The notes under the pieces are model-generated. The model was not told where the DNA came from. It did not search any database and saw only the letters and a program-made list of their open reading frames with translations. From Henriciella sp. (GTDB lineage Bacteria; Pseudomonadota; Alphaproteobacteria; Caulobacterales; Hyphomonadaceae): a stretch of DNA of 64,000 nt. A program made the translations under genes and the position numbers. Positions 16,382 through 25,662 of this stretch are shown one piece after another. The DNA lies in contig JABSQB010000008.1 of the NCBI GenBank assembly GCA_013214545.1, positions 1-64,000 on the forward strand, written 5' to 3'. The stretch's first letter is position 1, and each line of letters opens with the position of its first letter.

Positions 16382-16456
16382 AACCTAGAAGATAAGCGTT
16401 CCTTTCCGTTTGTGTAGACTGGCGCTGAGTTGCCGTAGGATCAAGCTAGAATATGC

Positions 16457-16852
16457 TCAATATGTGTTCACTCTTCGAATAATTTCGTTCACGCGTTTGC
16501 GATTGGCGCCGAGATCGGAATATCCAACCCGTGAGCGGGAATAGATGGCGAATGTTGCCTTGCCTTCGTCGACCGGAATGATCTCGATATCGACATCGTC
16601 CTTGAACCGCATCAGACCCGTCGTGGCGACGAACTTGATTCGATACGACTCGGCGTCAGCCTCAATGTTTCCCCACCGCCGTTCGGAGGCGATGACTTCA
16701 CTCATGCGAGAGAACAAACCGCGTGCCGTCATCACCATAACCGGCGGGGCGAAATCGGGATCAGCCGCAAGGCAATGATTGTCGGGTGCGACCAGGCACG
16801 TATTCGGCTTGGGCGGGCGTTTCAGAGATTTGAATGTAATAAAGTCAGCCAT
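16457..16852 (-). CDS. DUF1499 family protein
   Basis: 131 aa. The family signature is visible across the whole length: PPKPNTCLVAPDN near residue 12, a central IKFVATTGLMRFKDDVDIEI and the C-terminal YSRSRVGYSDLGANRKRVNEI, which is the most conserved DUF1499 stretch. Function is unknown; members often sit near cell-envelope genes. It lacks the membrane helices some homologues carry. It is on the same strand as clpS, 75 bases upstream of it, and may be read from its own promoter. Confidence 0.88.
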   Translation of the reverse strand: MADFITFKSLKRPPKPNTCLVAPDNHCLAADPDFAPPVMVMTARGLFSRMSEVIASERRWGNIEADAESYRIKFVATTGLMRFKDDVDIEIIPVDEGKATFAIYSRSRVGYSDLGANRKRVNEIIRRVNTY

Positions 16853-16904
16853 AGCGCGGTCAGCTTGCCGGAAGTCGACGGCTTTGTCAGGTCATTAAAA
16901 TGCA

Positions 16905-16933
16905 AACGAGCCAGGCATATGGCCCGGCTCGTT
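16905..16933 (-). terminator. Hairpin terminator of the phasin gene
   Basis: AACGAGCC (16905-16912) and GGCTCGTT (16926-16933) form an eight-base stem extended by an inner GG/CC pairing. In the minus-strand reading the stem is followed by TTTGCATTTTAATG, a fair U-rich tract, and it lies 38 bases after the phasin stop codon. Confidence 0.7.
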
Positions 16934-16970
16934 GGAATTCGCTGCGATCAGGGCGCAGATATCTCGACGC

Positions 16971-17387
16971 TTAAGCCGTCGTAGCGCTCTTGGCCGCCTT
17001 CTTGGCTTGCTTGGCGAGCGGCGCAAACGCTTCTCGCATGGTTTCCGCATACACTTCAGACAGTTCGCCGAAGCCTTTGAGGTTGTTTTCAAACGCCGAT
17101 TTCACGAAGCCGGTCTGAACCGTCATGGCTTCTGAAAGGGTGCCAGCTTCGGAGAGCTTCTTTCCAGTTTCGACTGACAGCGCCATTTGTTCCTTGAGGT
17201 GATCCATCATCATCTGCCCAGCTTCCTGAAAGCCTTTTACCGACGCGCGCGTGCTGGCGGTCGAAGCTTCGACAGCGCCGCGTGCGAGGCTGCCCATCGA
17301 ATCCTGGTTCGGGAAGAAGCCGGCAAAAGCGTCCGCATCGAAGGCGCGGAACGGAAAAGCGAATGGTGAAGATGAAGTGGCAGTCAT
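16971..17387 (-). CDS. Phasin family protein
   Basis: 138 aa and almost wholly helical. Features of Phasin_2: an N-terminal Phe-rich segment (SPFAFPFRAFDADAFAGFFPNQ), a central AVEASTASTRASVKGFQEAGQMMMDHLKEQ, and AMTVQTGFVKSAFENNLKGFGELSEVYAETMREAFAPL, ending in a Lys/Ala tail. Phasins coat polyhydroxyalkanoate granules and control their size; some alphaproteobacterial paralogues serve other roles. SD AAGGAC precedes the ATG. A 15-base palindrome 62 bases upstream is a candidate operator. No phaC or phaR gene is in this window, although a MaoC-type hydratase that could feed PHA synthesis lies at 59.1 kb. Confidence 0.9.
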   Translation of the reverse strand: MTATSSSPFAFPFRAFDADAFAGFFPNQDSMGSLARGAVEASTASTRASVKGFQEAGQMMMDHLKEQMALSVETGKKLSEAGTLSEAMTVQTGFVKSAFENNLKGFGELSEVYAETMREAFAPLAKQAKKAAKSATTA

Positions 17388-17448
17388 GATTCAGGTCCTT
17401 ATTTCCGTTAGGGAATATACGTCTCGATTACGCGATTGCAACAAAAAA

Positions 17449-17463
17449 TTGTGCACTGCACAA
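17449..17463. promoter_or_regulatory. Perfect 15-base palindrome upstream of the phasin gene (candidate PhaR operator)
   Basis: TTGTGCACTGCACAA, arms of seven bases around a central C. It contains the TGC-N3-GCA core reported for PHA regulator PhaR sites. It lies between the divergent phasin and D,D-carboxypeptidase genes, 62 bases from the phasin ATG and 134 from the other. Assignment to PhaR is an inference. Confidence 0.55.
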
Positions 17464-17596
17464 AATTAGGATTGCGGTAACGGAATCTGCAAGAATCCTA
17501 ACAGAAAAGCCATGTGCATTTACCTCTAGCTAACCTTATGAATTGATCCTACTGTCCTCCCGGGATGCCGGGGTAAGCTCTCAAGGAGACCCGTGC

Positions 17597-18571
17597 ATGG
17601 CCGTCGGTTTTTCTGCGTTTTCGATTCGAGCCGCTCTCGCAGCTGGCACCATTCTCGCGCTGGGGACTCAGCCGAGCGCGACTGCAGAAAAATACGCTTC
17701 CATCGTGATTGACCTTGAAACAGATCAGGTCCTGCACGCCCGACACGCGGACGCACCGCGATATCCGGCCTCTCTGACCAAGGCGATGACGCTTTATATG
17801 CTGTTCGACGCGATGAAGAGCGGTGAGGTGAAGCTGTACGAGCGCCTGCCAGTCTCGCGCGCGGCGGCCAGTCAGCCGCCATCTTCGTTGCGCCTGCGCG
17901 CCGGATCGACGATTACCACTAAGGACGCAATCAATGCGCTGATCACCAAGTCGGCCAATGATGTCGCCGTCGTGGTCGCTGAACGGCTCGGCGGCACAGA
18001 GCAGCGTTTCGCAACCCTGATGACGGCGAAAGCAGCGTCTATGGGCATGGACAGCACCACCTTTAAGAACGCCTCCGGCCTACCCAACTCGCAGCAGCTT
18101 TCAACCGCGCGCGATATGTCCATTCTGGCCGAGCGCCTGCTTGAGGATCATGCGGACTATTACGGCTATTTCGCCAATACCAAGTTCAGCTGGGGCCGGG
18201 CCAATTACAAGAACCACAACAAGCTGATCGGCCGCGTTGTCGGGGTCGACGGCATCAAGACCGGCTACACGCGTGCGTCCGGCTTCAACCTTATGGCCAG
18301 CGCCAAACGCCGCGGCCGCCGTGTCGTCGCGATCATGTTCGGCGGATCGACGGCACGGTCGCGCGACCAGCACGTCTCGGACCTGATCGAGGCGGCCTAT
18401 AAGAGTTTCGAGCAGGGCGATGAGGCCCCTGAACTGCGGATGCGCATTACGTTCAGCGATATACAGCCGCCAATTGATCCGGATGCCGCGGCGATGCCGG
18501 TTCTGAACGGGCGCATTTTCGGCGCGAACGCCGTCGTCGCCGAAGGGGATGAAGGCTCGAAGCAAGACTAG
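17597..18571 (+). CDS. D-alanyl-D-alanine carboxypeptidase, peptidase S11 family
   Basis: Start taken at the ATG after AAGGAG (17583-17588), giving 324 aa. A cleavable signal peptide covers about residues 1-30. All three penicillin-recognition motifs are present: SLTK at 59-62 with the acylated serine, SAN at 119-121, and KTG in GIKTGYT near 217. The family trims terminal D-Ala from peptidoglycan pentapeptides in the periplasm. The C-terminal 70 residues after the catalytic domain are unlike the usual PBP5 beta-domain and lack an obvious amphipathic anchor. A second serine hydrolase follows after nine bases, so the two are probably cotranscribed. Confidence 0.93.
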   Translation: MAVGFSAFSIRAALAAGTILALGTQPSATAEKYASIVIDLETDQVLHARHADAPRYPASLTKAMTLYMLFDAMKSGEVKLYERLPVSRAAASQPPSSLRLRAGSTITTKDAINALITKSANDVAVVVAERLGGTEQRFATLMTAKAASMGMDSTTFKNASGLPNSQQLSTARDMSILAERLLEDHADYYGYFANTKFSWGRANYKNHNKLIGRVVGVDGIKTGYTRASGFNLMASAKRRGRRVVAIMFGGSTARSRDQHVSDLIEAAYKSFEQGDEAPELRMRITFSDIQPPIDPDAAAMPVLNGRIFGANAVVAEGDEGSKQD

Positions 18572-18580
18572 GAGGCGACG

Positions 18581-19753
18581 ATGTTTGCAGTACGCCTGAC
18601 CGGTCTGCTCTTTGCGATGCTTGCTTTGGCCATGCCGGCGCTCGCAGCTCCTGTAGATTATGACCGGCTTGACGAACGCCTGACCCGGCTCGCCCAGGAA
18701 ACAGAGATTGTCGGACTCGCCGTCGCCGTCATTGAGGACGGCGAAATTACATTTGCGGAAGGCTATGGCGTCACCAAGATTGGCGGCGATGCGGTGACCG
18801 ATCAGACGGTGTTCCGATGGGCCTCCTTGTCGAAGGGCGTCGCCTCGACGGCGGTCGGACAAATGGTGGCAGACGGGCAACTGGCGCTGTCAGACACAAT
18901 CTCAAAGTTCAAAACATCGCTGCGCCTGCCGCTGGGCGGGGAGAAGGTTGGCACGCTGGATGATTTGCTGTCGCATCAGATCGGCATTGTTCCAAACGCT
19001 TATGATACGCGCCTGGAAGATGGCGGCGATCCTGTGCAGATCCGCAAGGCGCTGGGCAAGCTCAACCGCACCTGTGTTGTCGGCGAATGCCATACTTATC
19101 AAAATGTCGCCTTCGACGCGATTACGGAAATTGTGTCTTCGGTGCGCGGTATGGACTTCGAAGAAGTGGTCCGGATTGAGCTGTTCCAGCCGCTCGGTAT
19201 GCAGGACGCCAGCTATGGTCTGGAAGCGCTGATCGGATCGTATTCCTGGGCCGAACCGCATCGCAAGCGCCGGGTTGACCCGAAGCCTGTGCGCCGAACC
19301 GTGAACCGCAACTATTACCGTGTTCCAGCTGCCGGCGGCGTCAATGGGTCGATCCGCGATCTCGCCCAGTTCGCCCGCGCGCAAATGGGTCTGGAGCCTG
19401 ACGTATTGTCCGAAGAAACACTGGCTGAGCTTCACACACCGCGCGTGTACACCCGCCGTGAGCAATCCAGCATGAGCCGACGCTACGGCGGCCACTTGCG
19501 CGATGCACGCTATGCGCTCGGGTGGCGGGTCTATAAATATGGCAAGCCGGGATACCGGGTGGTCGGGCACCGAGGGGCGGTGGATGGATACCGGTCCATG
19601 ATCCTGTTCGATCCGGAACTGAATGCAGGCGTCGTCGCCTTGTGGAACTCAAACTCGCGCAAGCCAGTGGGGGTTCAGTTCGAGGTCATGGACATGATCT
19701 ACGGGCTGGAGTCCAAAGACTGGCTGCAACTGGATACGCCAGACAACGGTTGA
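18581..19753 (+). CDS. Serine hydrolase, class C beta-lactamase/AmpH-like
   Basis: 390 aa with a clean signal peptide ending ALA at about 22. The fold's motifs are SLSK at 82-85 (nucleophile Ser82), YQN at 173-175 and HRG in VVGHRGAVDG near 327. This places it in the beta-lactamase class C/PBP4*/esterase group, which contains true beta-lactamases, D-aminopeptidases and esterases; sequence alone does not decide between them. AGGAGG precedes the ATG by six bases. Close coupling to the S11 carboxypeptidase suggests a role in peptidoglycan remodelling. Confidence 0.9.
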   Translation: MFAVRLTGLLFAMLALAMPALAAPVDYDRLDERLTRLAQETEIVGLAVAVIEDGEITFAEGYGVTKIGGDAVTDQTVFRWASLSKGVASTAVGQMVADGQLALSDTISKFKTSLRLPLGGEKVGTLDDLLSHQIGIVPNAYDTRLEDGGDPVQIRKALGKLNRTCVVGECHTYQNVAFDAITEIVSSVRGMDFEEVVRIELFQPLGMQDASYGLEALIGSYSWAEPHRKRRVDPKPVRRTVNRNYYRVPAAGGVNGSIRDLAQFARAQMGLEPDVLSEETLAELHTPRVYTRREQSSMSRRYGGHLRDARYALGWRVYKYGKPGYRVVGHRGAVDGYRSMILFDPELNAGVVALWNSNSRKPVGVQFEVMDMIYGLESKDWLQLDTPDNG

Positions 19754-19804
19754 GCCCGACGCGCTAACCCCAGCAAAAGTAATAATAAAATACTACTCCT
19801 CTAA

Positions 19805-19820
19805 GAATATTTAGATATTC
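19805..19820. promoter_or_regulatory. AT-rich inverted repeat before the GGDEF-EAL gene
   Basis: GAATAT (19805-19810), spacer TTAG, ATATTC (19815-19820). It lies in an AT-rich 110-base intergenic stretch, 43 bases before the next start codon. It could be an operator or part of the promoter. Confidence 0.35.
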
Positions 19821-19862
19821 AAGCAGAAGTAGATTTTTATCCAAACCTGCTAGCGTTCCAGA

Positions 19863-21716
19863 ATGTCTGTGGGACAAGTACACTTCGAAGCTTCCAAGCT
19901 CGATATGTCGGAGCGCACCAGAATGCACGCCTATTGGGTGGGCGTCCTGGGGGTCTGCTTCGCGGCGTTCCTTTACGGACTCTACTATATTACCGGAAAA
20001 GATACCTGGCTCGCGCGCGCTGTGATTCCGTCCTATGCGATCATTTTGGGAATCATTACGCTCAGCGCGCACCGCAATTTCCACGTTAAATCGATCTTCT
20101 TCAACGGCTGCATGGCGATGTTTGCGCTGTTCTGGCTGAAGAATTTTGGCGACGGGTTTATGGGGCATTCACGCGCGTTCGATATTCCCGTGATCCTGCT
20201 CGTTCCACTGTTCTTTGTCATGACGCTGGACGTGAAACGGTTGCTGATGCTCGCACCAGTTCAGTTCATTTGCGTGTTCATCTATGTCGGCGCGTTTGCG
20301 AGTCAGAACCTGGCCGTGGAATTCTCGCAGAGGGAACAGTTCGCCTTCAATCTCGTAGTCGCGGCGTTGTCCGGGTTCTCGATCTGCCTGTTTGCGGCGG
20401 TTGCCTTTTCGCGCGAGCGCGCGGACCAGAATCTGTTCAATCTCGTCGCCGAAACCGAGCAACTAGCGGCCACCGATGGGCTGACTGGGCTGATGAACCG
20501 GCGCGCCTTTATGGACAAGCTGCGCGCGCTGTGGCCGAACCGTTCCGAGATTTGCATCGTGTTTATCGATCTCAACCACTTCAAACCGCTGAACGATCAG
20601 TATGGTCACGCGGTTGGCGACCAGGTTCTGTGCAAAGTCGCGCAGCGCATCGGCGACGTCCCGCACGTGGAACTGAGCGCGCGTCTGGGCGGTGACGAAT
20701 TTGCCGTCCTGTTTGACGCGGAAGCCTGCGAAGAAACGATGGAACTGCATATCGAGACACTGCACGCCCAAATTACGCAGGATATGCGATGGGAATCCGG
20801 AGTGATCCCGATTGGCGCCTCAATCGGCTACGCTCACGGTCAGACGATCGAGCAGTCCCTATCCGGACTGCTGCGGGCTGCAGATACAGCCATGCGCCGC
20901 GCGAAGAACGCCAATACCCATTGGGCCAAGTTCAATCCGCTGGTGGACAATGATGCGATTGCCAGTTCGACGCTTGAGATTGAACTGAAATCCGCGATCA
21001 AGAATGGTCAGATCCGCGCCGCCGTGCAGCCAATCGCCAATGCCACGTCACTGGATGTCGTCGCCTACGAGCTGCTGACACGCTGGACCAATAGTGGTTT
21101 TGAGCGCGATCCGAGCCCCAAGGACTTTATCCCCATCGCTGAGAAGCTGGGCCTGCTCAACGAGATCCTGTGGGTGACGCTGGACGAAGCGCTTGAGCGC
21201 CTTGACCTGACAGAGCAAAAGCTCGCCATCAATGTCTCGCCCGCGCAGCTGGTGGCGTCGGACTTCCTGGAGTCGCTGCTGCGCATCCTTGAGCGGCACG
21301 AAGTCCGCCCACACGCCATCACCATAGAGATTACTGAAGAAGTCGCCTTCCGGAATGTGGAGCGCAACGTCGCCATTCTTAGGCAGGCGCGCGATCTTGG
21401 TTTCGCCATTGCGCTTGATGATTTCGGGACCGGTTATTCCTCACTCTCCATGCTCGACACGCTGCCGCTCGACAAATTGAAGATCGACCAGAGCTTTGTT
21501 CGCAAGTCCGACAAGAGCACGCAGAGTAAAAGCATTCTGCTCGCTGCGATCCGTCTGGCGAAACAGCTTGGCCTGGAATCCTGTGTGGAGGGGATCGAAA
21601 CCGAGCAGGCGGCGCGCCGCATTGCTCTGCTCGGGGCAGACACGATTCAAGGCTATTGGCTCGGCAAACCGCGCCTCGTTCAAGAACAGCCGCGTCAGCT
21701 TAAGCTGGTTTCCTAA
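19863..21716 (+). CDS. Membrane GGDEF-EAL cyclic-di-GMP turnover protein
   Basis: 617 aa. About six membrane helices occupy residues 22-185. The GGDEF domain has DGLTGLMNRRAF near 205 and an intact GGDEF at 276-280, without an RxxD inhibitory site five residues earlier. The EAL domain begins near 375 and reads ELL at 403-405 in place of EAL. It retains the metal and catalytic motifs DDFGTGYSSL, KIDQSF, EGIET and QGYWLGKP. Both diguanylate cyclase and phosphodiesterase activities are therefore possible. The start is uncertain, because a second ATG 14 codons downstream has an equally weak ribosome site. The stop overlaps that of the convergent channel gene. Confidence 0.93.
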   Translation: MSVGQVHFEASKLDMSERTRMHAYWVGVLGVCFAAFLYGLYYITGKDTWLARAVIPSYAIILGIITLSAHRNFHVKSIFFNGCMAMFALFWLKNFGDGFMGHSRAFDIPVILLVPLFFVMTLDVKRLLMLAPVQFICVFIYVGAFASQNLAVEFSQREQFAFNLVVAALSGFSICLFAAVAFSRERADQNLFNLVAETEQLAATDGLTGLMNRRAFMDKLRALWPNRSEICIVFIDLNHFKPLNDQYGHAVGDQVLCKVAQRIGDVPHVELSARLGGDEFAVLFDAEACEETMELHIETLHAQITQDMRWESGVIPIGASIGYAHGQTIEQSLSGLLRAADTAMRRAKNANTHWAKFNPLVDNDAIASSTLEIELKSAIKNGQIRAAVQPIANATSLDVVAYELLTRWTNSGFERDPSPKDFIPIAEKLGLLNEILWVTLDEALERLDLTEQKLAINVSPAQLVASDFLESLLRILERHEVRPHAITIEITEEVAFRNVERNVAILRQARDLGFAIALDDFGTGYSSLSMLDTLPLDKLKIDQSFVRKSDKSTQSKSILLAAIRLAKQLGLESCVEGIETEQAARRIALLGADTIQGYWLGKPRLVQEQPRQLKLVS

Positions 21717-22630
21717 AACCCGGTCGGTTTATCGTCGCGCGTTGGCGCTTTCCCTGATTCCTGTTCGTGCTCGAGTTCGGCTTCAAGCTCGACATTCTCC
21801 GACTCGACTTCGCCCACACGCTCTTTGAGTTTGCGGATTTCGCGTTCGCGCAACTCGTCCGAGAAGGCACTGGCAAACACACCTGCTGGCAGCGCGACGA
21901 CACCAATGCCGGCGAGTGCAATCACGGAGGCGCAGATCTTGCCGAGCGCTGTGACCGGATAGACATCGCCATAACCCACCGTGGTTAGCGTCGCCATCGC
22001 CCACCACAGCGCACGCGGGATGGAGGCAAACTCCTCGCGCGCATTCGGGCCGACGCCTTCCAGGAAGTAGAGCGCAACGGCGGAGACGTAGACAAGCGCC
22101 AGCGCCATAGCCAGCGTCGTCAGCAATTGCGTGCCCGCGCGCTCCACCGTCGCGCCCAGAACGTCAAAGGCGGGGACAAACCGCGCCAGCTTCACCAGCC
22201 GCGCCAGACGCAGCGCCCTCAACACGATCAAGACCTCATCGCCAACTCCAGCCGGGACAAGCAGAATCCAAAGCAGTTCCGGCAGAAACGCGATCAGGTC
22301 CGCGATTGCATACGGTGTCGACATGTATTTCAGCCGGCCGCCAATACCGCGATACCTGGGATCTTCCCCAGCCACCCAGAGACGGGCGACATATTCGATC
22401 GCAAAGATCGAAACGATGGCAATATTCAAATAGTCGATCGCCAGCCGCCACATCGGGCCGATCGTCTCTTCGGTTTCAAGCGCGAGGGCCAGGAAGCTGA
22501 GCAGCACCAGAGCGATGATCAGCAGGTTCAGCGCGGACAGGCCGGACTTGCCCGTCGCTTCCGGCTCAAGCTGGCTGTAAAGCCTGTGGCGCAGGCCGAT
22601 TCGGGTGACGACGTGGTGGTGCGTGACCAT
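21713..22630 (-). CDS. Voltage-gated potassium channel family protein
   Basis: 305 aa. Membrane helices span about residues 30-250, including an S4-like basic helix LIVLRALRLARLVKLARFV near 140-160. The selectivity filter is TLTTVGYGDVYP near 214-225, followed by the S6 helix ASVIALAGIGVVALPAGVFASAF. The cytoplasmic tail, about residues 255-305, is a charged coiled coil (LREREIRKLKERVGEVESENVELEAELEHEQE) instead of an RCK domain. This is the six-helix Kv-like layout. Confidence 0.93.
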   Translation of the reverse strand: MVTHHHVVTRIGLRHRLYSQLEPEATGKSGLSALNLLIIALVLLSFLALALETEETIGPMWRLAIDYLNIAIVSIFAIEYVARLWVAGEDPRYRGIGGRLKYMSTPYAIADLIAFLPELLWILLVPAGVGDEVLIVLRALRLARLVKLARFVPAFDVLGATVERAGTQLLTTLAMALALVYVSAVALYFLEGVGPNAREEFASIPRALWWAMATLTTVGYGDVYPVTALGKICASVIALAGIGVVALPAGVFASAFSDELREREIRKLKERVGEVESENVELEAELEHEQESGKAPTRDDKPTGF

Positions 22631-22654
22631 GCGAATCTTTACCCTCCGAGCAGA

Positions 22655-25048
22655 TTATCCCCGTAGCACACCGCCTGTTGATTTGGCGACGGCTGCGATA
22701 ATTTTCTCTGAAATCGCCTCAATATCCTGATCTTTCAAGGTCTCGCCGCGTGGCTGAAGGGTGACTTCAACCGCGATCGATTTCTGGCCGGGCTCAATGC
22801 CCTGGCCCTGATAGACGTCGAACACATCGACCGCCGTGATCAGCGCTTTATCGGCGCCGGTCGCAGCCTTGACGATATCGCCTGCGGCGGTGTCTTCACC
22901 GACCACGAAAGCGAAGTCGCGGCGCACGGGCGTCAGATCCGCTTTCTCCAGAACCGGTTTGGTTTTGGTCGTCTTGGCCTTCATTTGCGGCAGGGCGTTG
23001 AGGTTGAGCTCGAACGCATAGACCGGACCTTCAACATCCAGCGCCTTCAGTACCCGTGGATGCAGCGCACCGAAATGCGCGACGGTGACTTTTGGGCCGA
23101 GCTTGAGGCTCGCCGCCTGTCCCGGATGCCAATGGGGTTGGCGCGGTTCGCCGACCTGGAAGCGGGCAGGGGGCTGCCCCAGCGCTTCCAGAACGGCATA
23201 GAGGTCAGCTTTGGCGGCATAAACATCATAGCCATCGCTGCCTTGCCAGTGGCGGTCTTTGTGCGGACGCACCAGCGCCGCCACGACAGACCGTTGATCC
23301 TTGGGACCATCGCCGAGATAGATCGGACCAGCTTCGAACAGGCGCAGACTACGCACGCCATGATCGGCGCCGCGTTGAACCGCGCTGGCAAGATTGCCGA
23401 GCACGCTTGGGCGCATCTGATTGAGCTCGCTTGCCACCGGATTGGCGACGGTCAGCACATCCTCGCCGCCGCCAAACAGGGCGGCCTCAGCTTTTGGCAT
23501 GAAGCTCCAGGTCACGGTTTCCAGGAAGCCGCGCGCTGCGAGCGTGCGACGCGCCGTGCGAATGCGGTGCTGGATTGGCGTGGTGACGACACGCTTGCCG
23601 CCTTCCGGGGCAGGCAAAGACAGGGTCGGAAGCGCGTCATAGCCTTCCAGCCGGGCAATTTCTTCAACAATATCGGCGCTTTGTTCCATATCGAAGCGCC
23701 AGCTTGGCACTTTCAGGAGCCAGGTTTCACCCGTGTCTTCAATCGAAAAGCCGAGCGATTTGATCGTCTTCTTCATCGCCGCTGGTTTGACATCGAGGCC
23801 GGTCAGCCGTGCGACATCACGCTTGAAGAACTCGATCGGCGTGTCGCGTCGCGGCGCTTCCCCAGCGACCTTGATCTTGGAGGCCGTGCCGCCGCCATAT
23901 TCGGTGATCAGACGCAGCGCCAGATGGACGCCTTCGACACAGGATTGCGGGTCGACCCCGCGCTCGAAGCGATAACGTGCATCCGAGATGATGCCGGTGG
24001 TGCGGCCGGTGCGTGCAGTGCGCAGCGGATCAAACCAGGCGCTCTCGATGAAAACGTCAGTGGTCTCGTCCGACACGGCCGTGCTCTCACCGCCCATGAC
24101 ACCGCCAAGACCGATGACACCGCTTTCGTCCGCAATGACACACATGTCGGCGGTCACGGGGTAAGTTTTCCCATCGAGGGCTTCGCATTGCTCGCCAGTT
24201 TTGCCGAGCCGGGCGCGAATGGCCCCGGTGAGCTTTGCAGCATCATAAGCATGCAAGGGTCGGGCACGGTCCAGCGAAATGTAGTTGGTGACGTCGACCA
24301 GCAGCGATTTCGGTGTGATCCCGACCGCTTTCAGACGCGCTTGCATCCAGTCCGGCGAGGGCCCGTTTTTAACGCCGCGCACAAGCGCGCCAGCAAACAC
24401 TGGGCAAGCTTCCGGGTGATCAAGCTCAATCTCCACCGGGCAGTCATACGATCCGCTGACTTTGCGGGCCGGATCGTCAATGAAACCACCGGCGCCTGCG
24501 GCAGCGAGATCGCGCGCAATGCCTTTCACGCCGAGCCAGTCCGGACGGTTTGGGGTCACTTCGAAATCGATGACCGCATCATCCAGACCGAGCGCCTCTG
24601 CGGCCGGCGTGCCGAGCGGGATCGCGTCTTCAAGATCGGCAATACCGTCATGGTCTTCGCCGGCGTTCAGTTCCTTGGTTGAGCACATCATGCCCTGGCT
24701 TTCGACGCCGCGGATCTTGCGCGGTTTCTTGTCCAGGCTGAAATCGAGGCCGGGAATATAGGCACCGAGCGGGGCATAGATCGCAGTCATGCCGGTGCGT
24801 GCGTTCGGTGCTCCGCAGACAATCTGCTTCTCGCCATCGACTGTATCGACCGTGCAAACGCGCAGTTTGTCGGCGTCCGGATGCGGCTGTGCGTCTTTGA
24901 CCTTGCAGACGGTAAACGCTTTCAGGTCTTCAGCCGGGTTTTCAACCTCTTCAACCTCAAGGCCGGCTTTCAGCATGTAGCCGAGAATATCCTCAAGCGA
25001 GGCCGTGGTGGCGAGATAGTCTTTGAGCCAGGATAGCGGGAACTTCAT
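22655..25048 (-). CDS. pheT: Phenylalanyl-tRNA synthetase beta subunit
   Basis: 797 aa from the ATG MKFPLSWLKDYL; the frame is open further upstream but that sequence belongs to the preceding gene. An N-terminal tRNA-binding EMAP-like domain spans about 40-150 (VCKVKDAQPHPDADKLRVC). B3/B4 and B5 domains follow, with RPDWLGVKGIARDLAAAG and DVTNYI, then the catalytic-like core, and finally an FDX-ACB domain at the C-terminus (PPVRRDFAFVV-like: LTPVRRDFAFVVGEDTA). It pairs with PheS to charge tRNA-Phe. Its start overlaps the stop of the 205 aa gene by ATGA, so translation of PheT is probably coupled to a non-synthetase gene. Confidence 0.97.
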   Translation of the reverse strand: MKFPLSWLKDYLATTASLEDILGYMLKAGLEVEEVENPAEDLKAFTVCKVKDAQPHPDADKLRVCTVDTVDGEKQIVCGAPNARTGMTAIYAPLGAYIPGLDFSLDKKPRKIRGVESQGMMCSTKELNAGEDHDGIADLEDAIPLGTPAAEALGLDDAVIDFEVTPNRPDWLGVKGIARDLAAAGAGGFIDDPARKVSGSYDCPVEIELDHPEACPVFAGALVRGVKNGPSPDWMQARLKAVGITPKSLLVDVTNYISLDRARPLHAYDAAKLTGAIRARLGKTGEQCEALDGKTYPVTADMCVIADESGVIGLGGVMGGESTAVSDETTDVFIESAWFDPLRTARTGRTTGIISDARYRFERGVDPQSCVEGVHLALRLITEYGGGTASKIKVAGEAPRRDTPIEFFKRDVARLTGLDVKPAAMKKTIKSLGFSIEDTGETWLLKVPSWRFDMEQSADIVEEIARLEGYDALPTLSLPAPEGGKRVVTTPIQHRIRTARRTLAARGFLETVTWSFMPKAEAALFGGGEDVLTVANPVASELNQMRPSVLGNLASAVQRGADHGVRSLRLFEAGPIYLGDGPKDQRSVVAALVRPHKDRHWQGSDGYDVYAAKADLYAVLEALGQPPARFQVGEPRQPHWHPGQAASLKLGPKVTVAHFGALHPRVLKALDVEGPVYAFELNLNALPQMKAKTTKTKPVLEKADLTPVRRDFAFVVGEDTAAGDIVKAATGADKALITAVDVFDVYQGQGIEPGQKSIAVEVTLQPRGETLKDQDIEAISEKIIAAVAKSTGGVLRG

Positions 25049-25662
25049 TGGGGTGCCTCTTGGTCTGGCAGGGAGTCTAATTCTGAATTCAGGTTTTCGA
25101 GACCGAGTTGTTCGAACAGGTCGATGTCCTGGATCTCGCAAGCGTCCACAGGGATTGCCCGGGAGCGGCCGATTTTCTGAGTTTTCCAGCACCGTTCGAA
25201 GACGGAGCAATAGCAAATCTCAAGGCGCCAGGTTTGGGCATCCTCGCTGATATTGCGGACGTCTTCAGTGGTCAGCGTACCCGATGGCCAGACCATATCG
25301 ATCGGGGAAACCATCTGGCCTGGCGCAAGCGCGCGGCCAACGATGGCAGACCAGGACAGCTCAAACCCATCCGGAAGCGAAGTGATTTCGCGGCTCATTC
25401 GATCAGTCTTTTCGTCGCCGACGAAAAACTCCACCGACTCGATCAGTGCTGGGCCGACGCCGCTGTTTCGGACCTGGATTCCAACCGCAGTACTGTCTGA
25501 GCGATTGTTGACGTAGCCATCGACCTGCAGCACCGGGAACGCGGCTCCATGCTGTTGGGCACGCATAACGCGGCCCTGGTCCCAGGCGATATAGACCGCC
25601 ATGACCGACGCCACGAGCGCGCAGATCGCCACCAGGAATTCGACTTTATTGCCGTTACCCAT
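25045..25662 (-). CDS. Hypothetical single-TM protein inserted between pheS and pheT
   Basis: 205 aa from MGNGNKVEFL. One membrane helix spans about residues 9-27 (FLVAICALVASVMAVYIAW), followed by a beta-rich domain with VQVRNSGVGPALIESVEFFVGDE. That wording is common in small membrane proteins with an immunoglobulin-like extracytoplasmic domain. No named family assigned. It overlaps the upstream ASCH gene by eight bases and the downstream pheT start by four, so the three are translationally linked. A longer in-frame start exists 29 codons upstream, but a TGGAG motif precedes the chosen ATG. Confidence 0.75.
   Translation of the reverse strand: MGNGNKVEFLVAICALVASVMAVYIAWDQGRVMRAQQHGAAFPVLQVDGYVNNRSDSTAVGIQVRNSGVGPALIESVEFFVGDEKTDRMSREITSLPDGFELSWSAIVGRALAPGQMVSPIDMVWPSGTLTTEDVRNISEDAQTWRLEICYCSVFERCWKTQKIGRSRAIPVDACEIQDIDLFEQLGLENLNSELDSLPDQEAPQ

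Noticed and set aside
22985-24682. A 565-codon open frame on the plus strand opposite pheT
   Set aside because: It lies wholly inside a well-supported essential gene. Its translation has no recognisable domain and is rich in Arg and Gly, as expected for the complement of GC-rich coding sequence.
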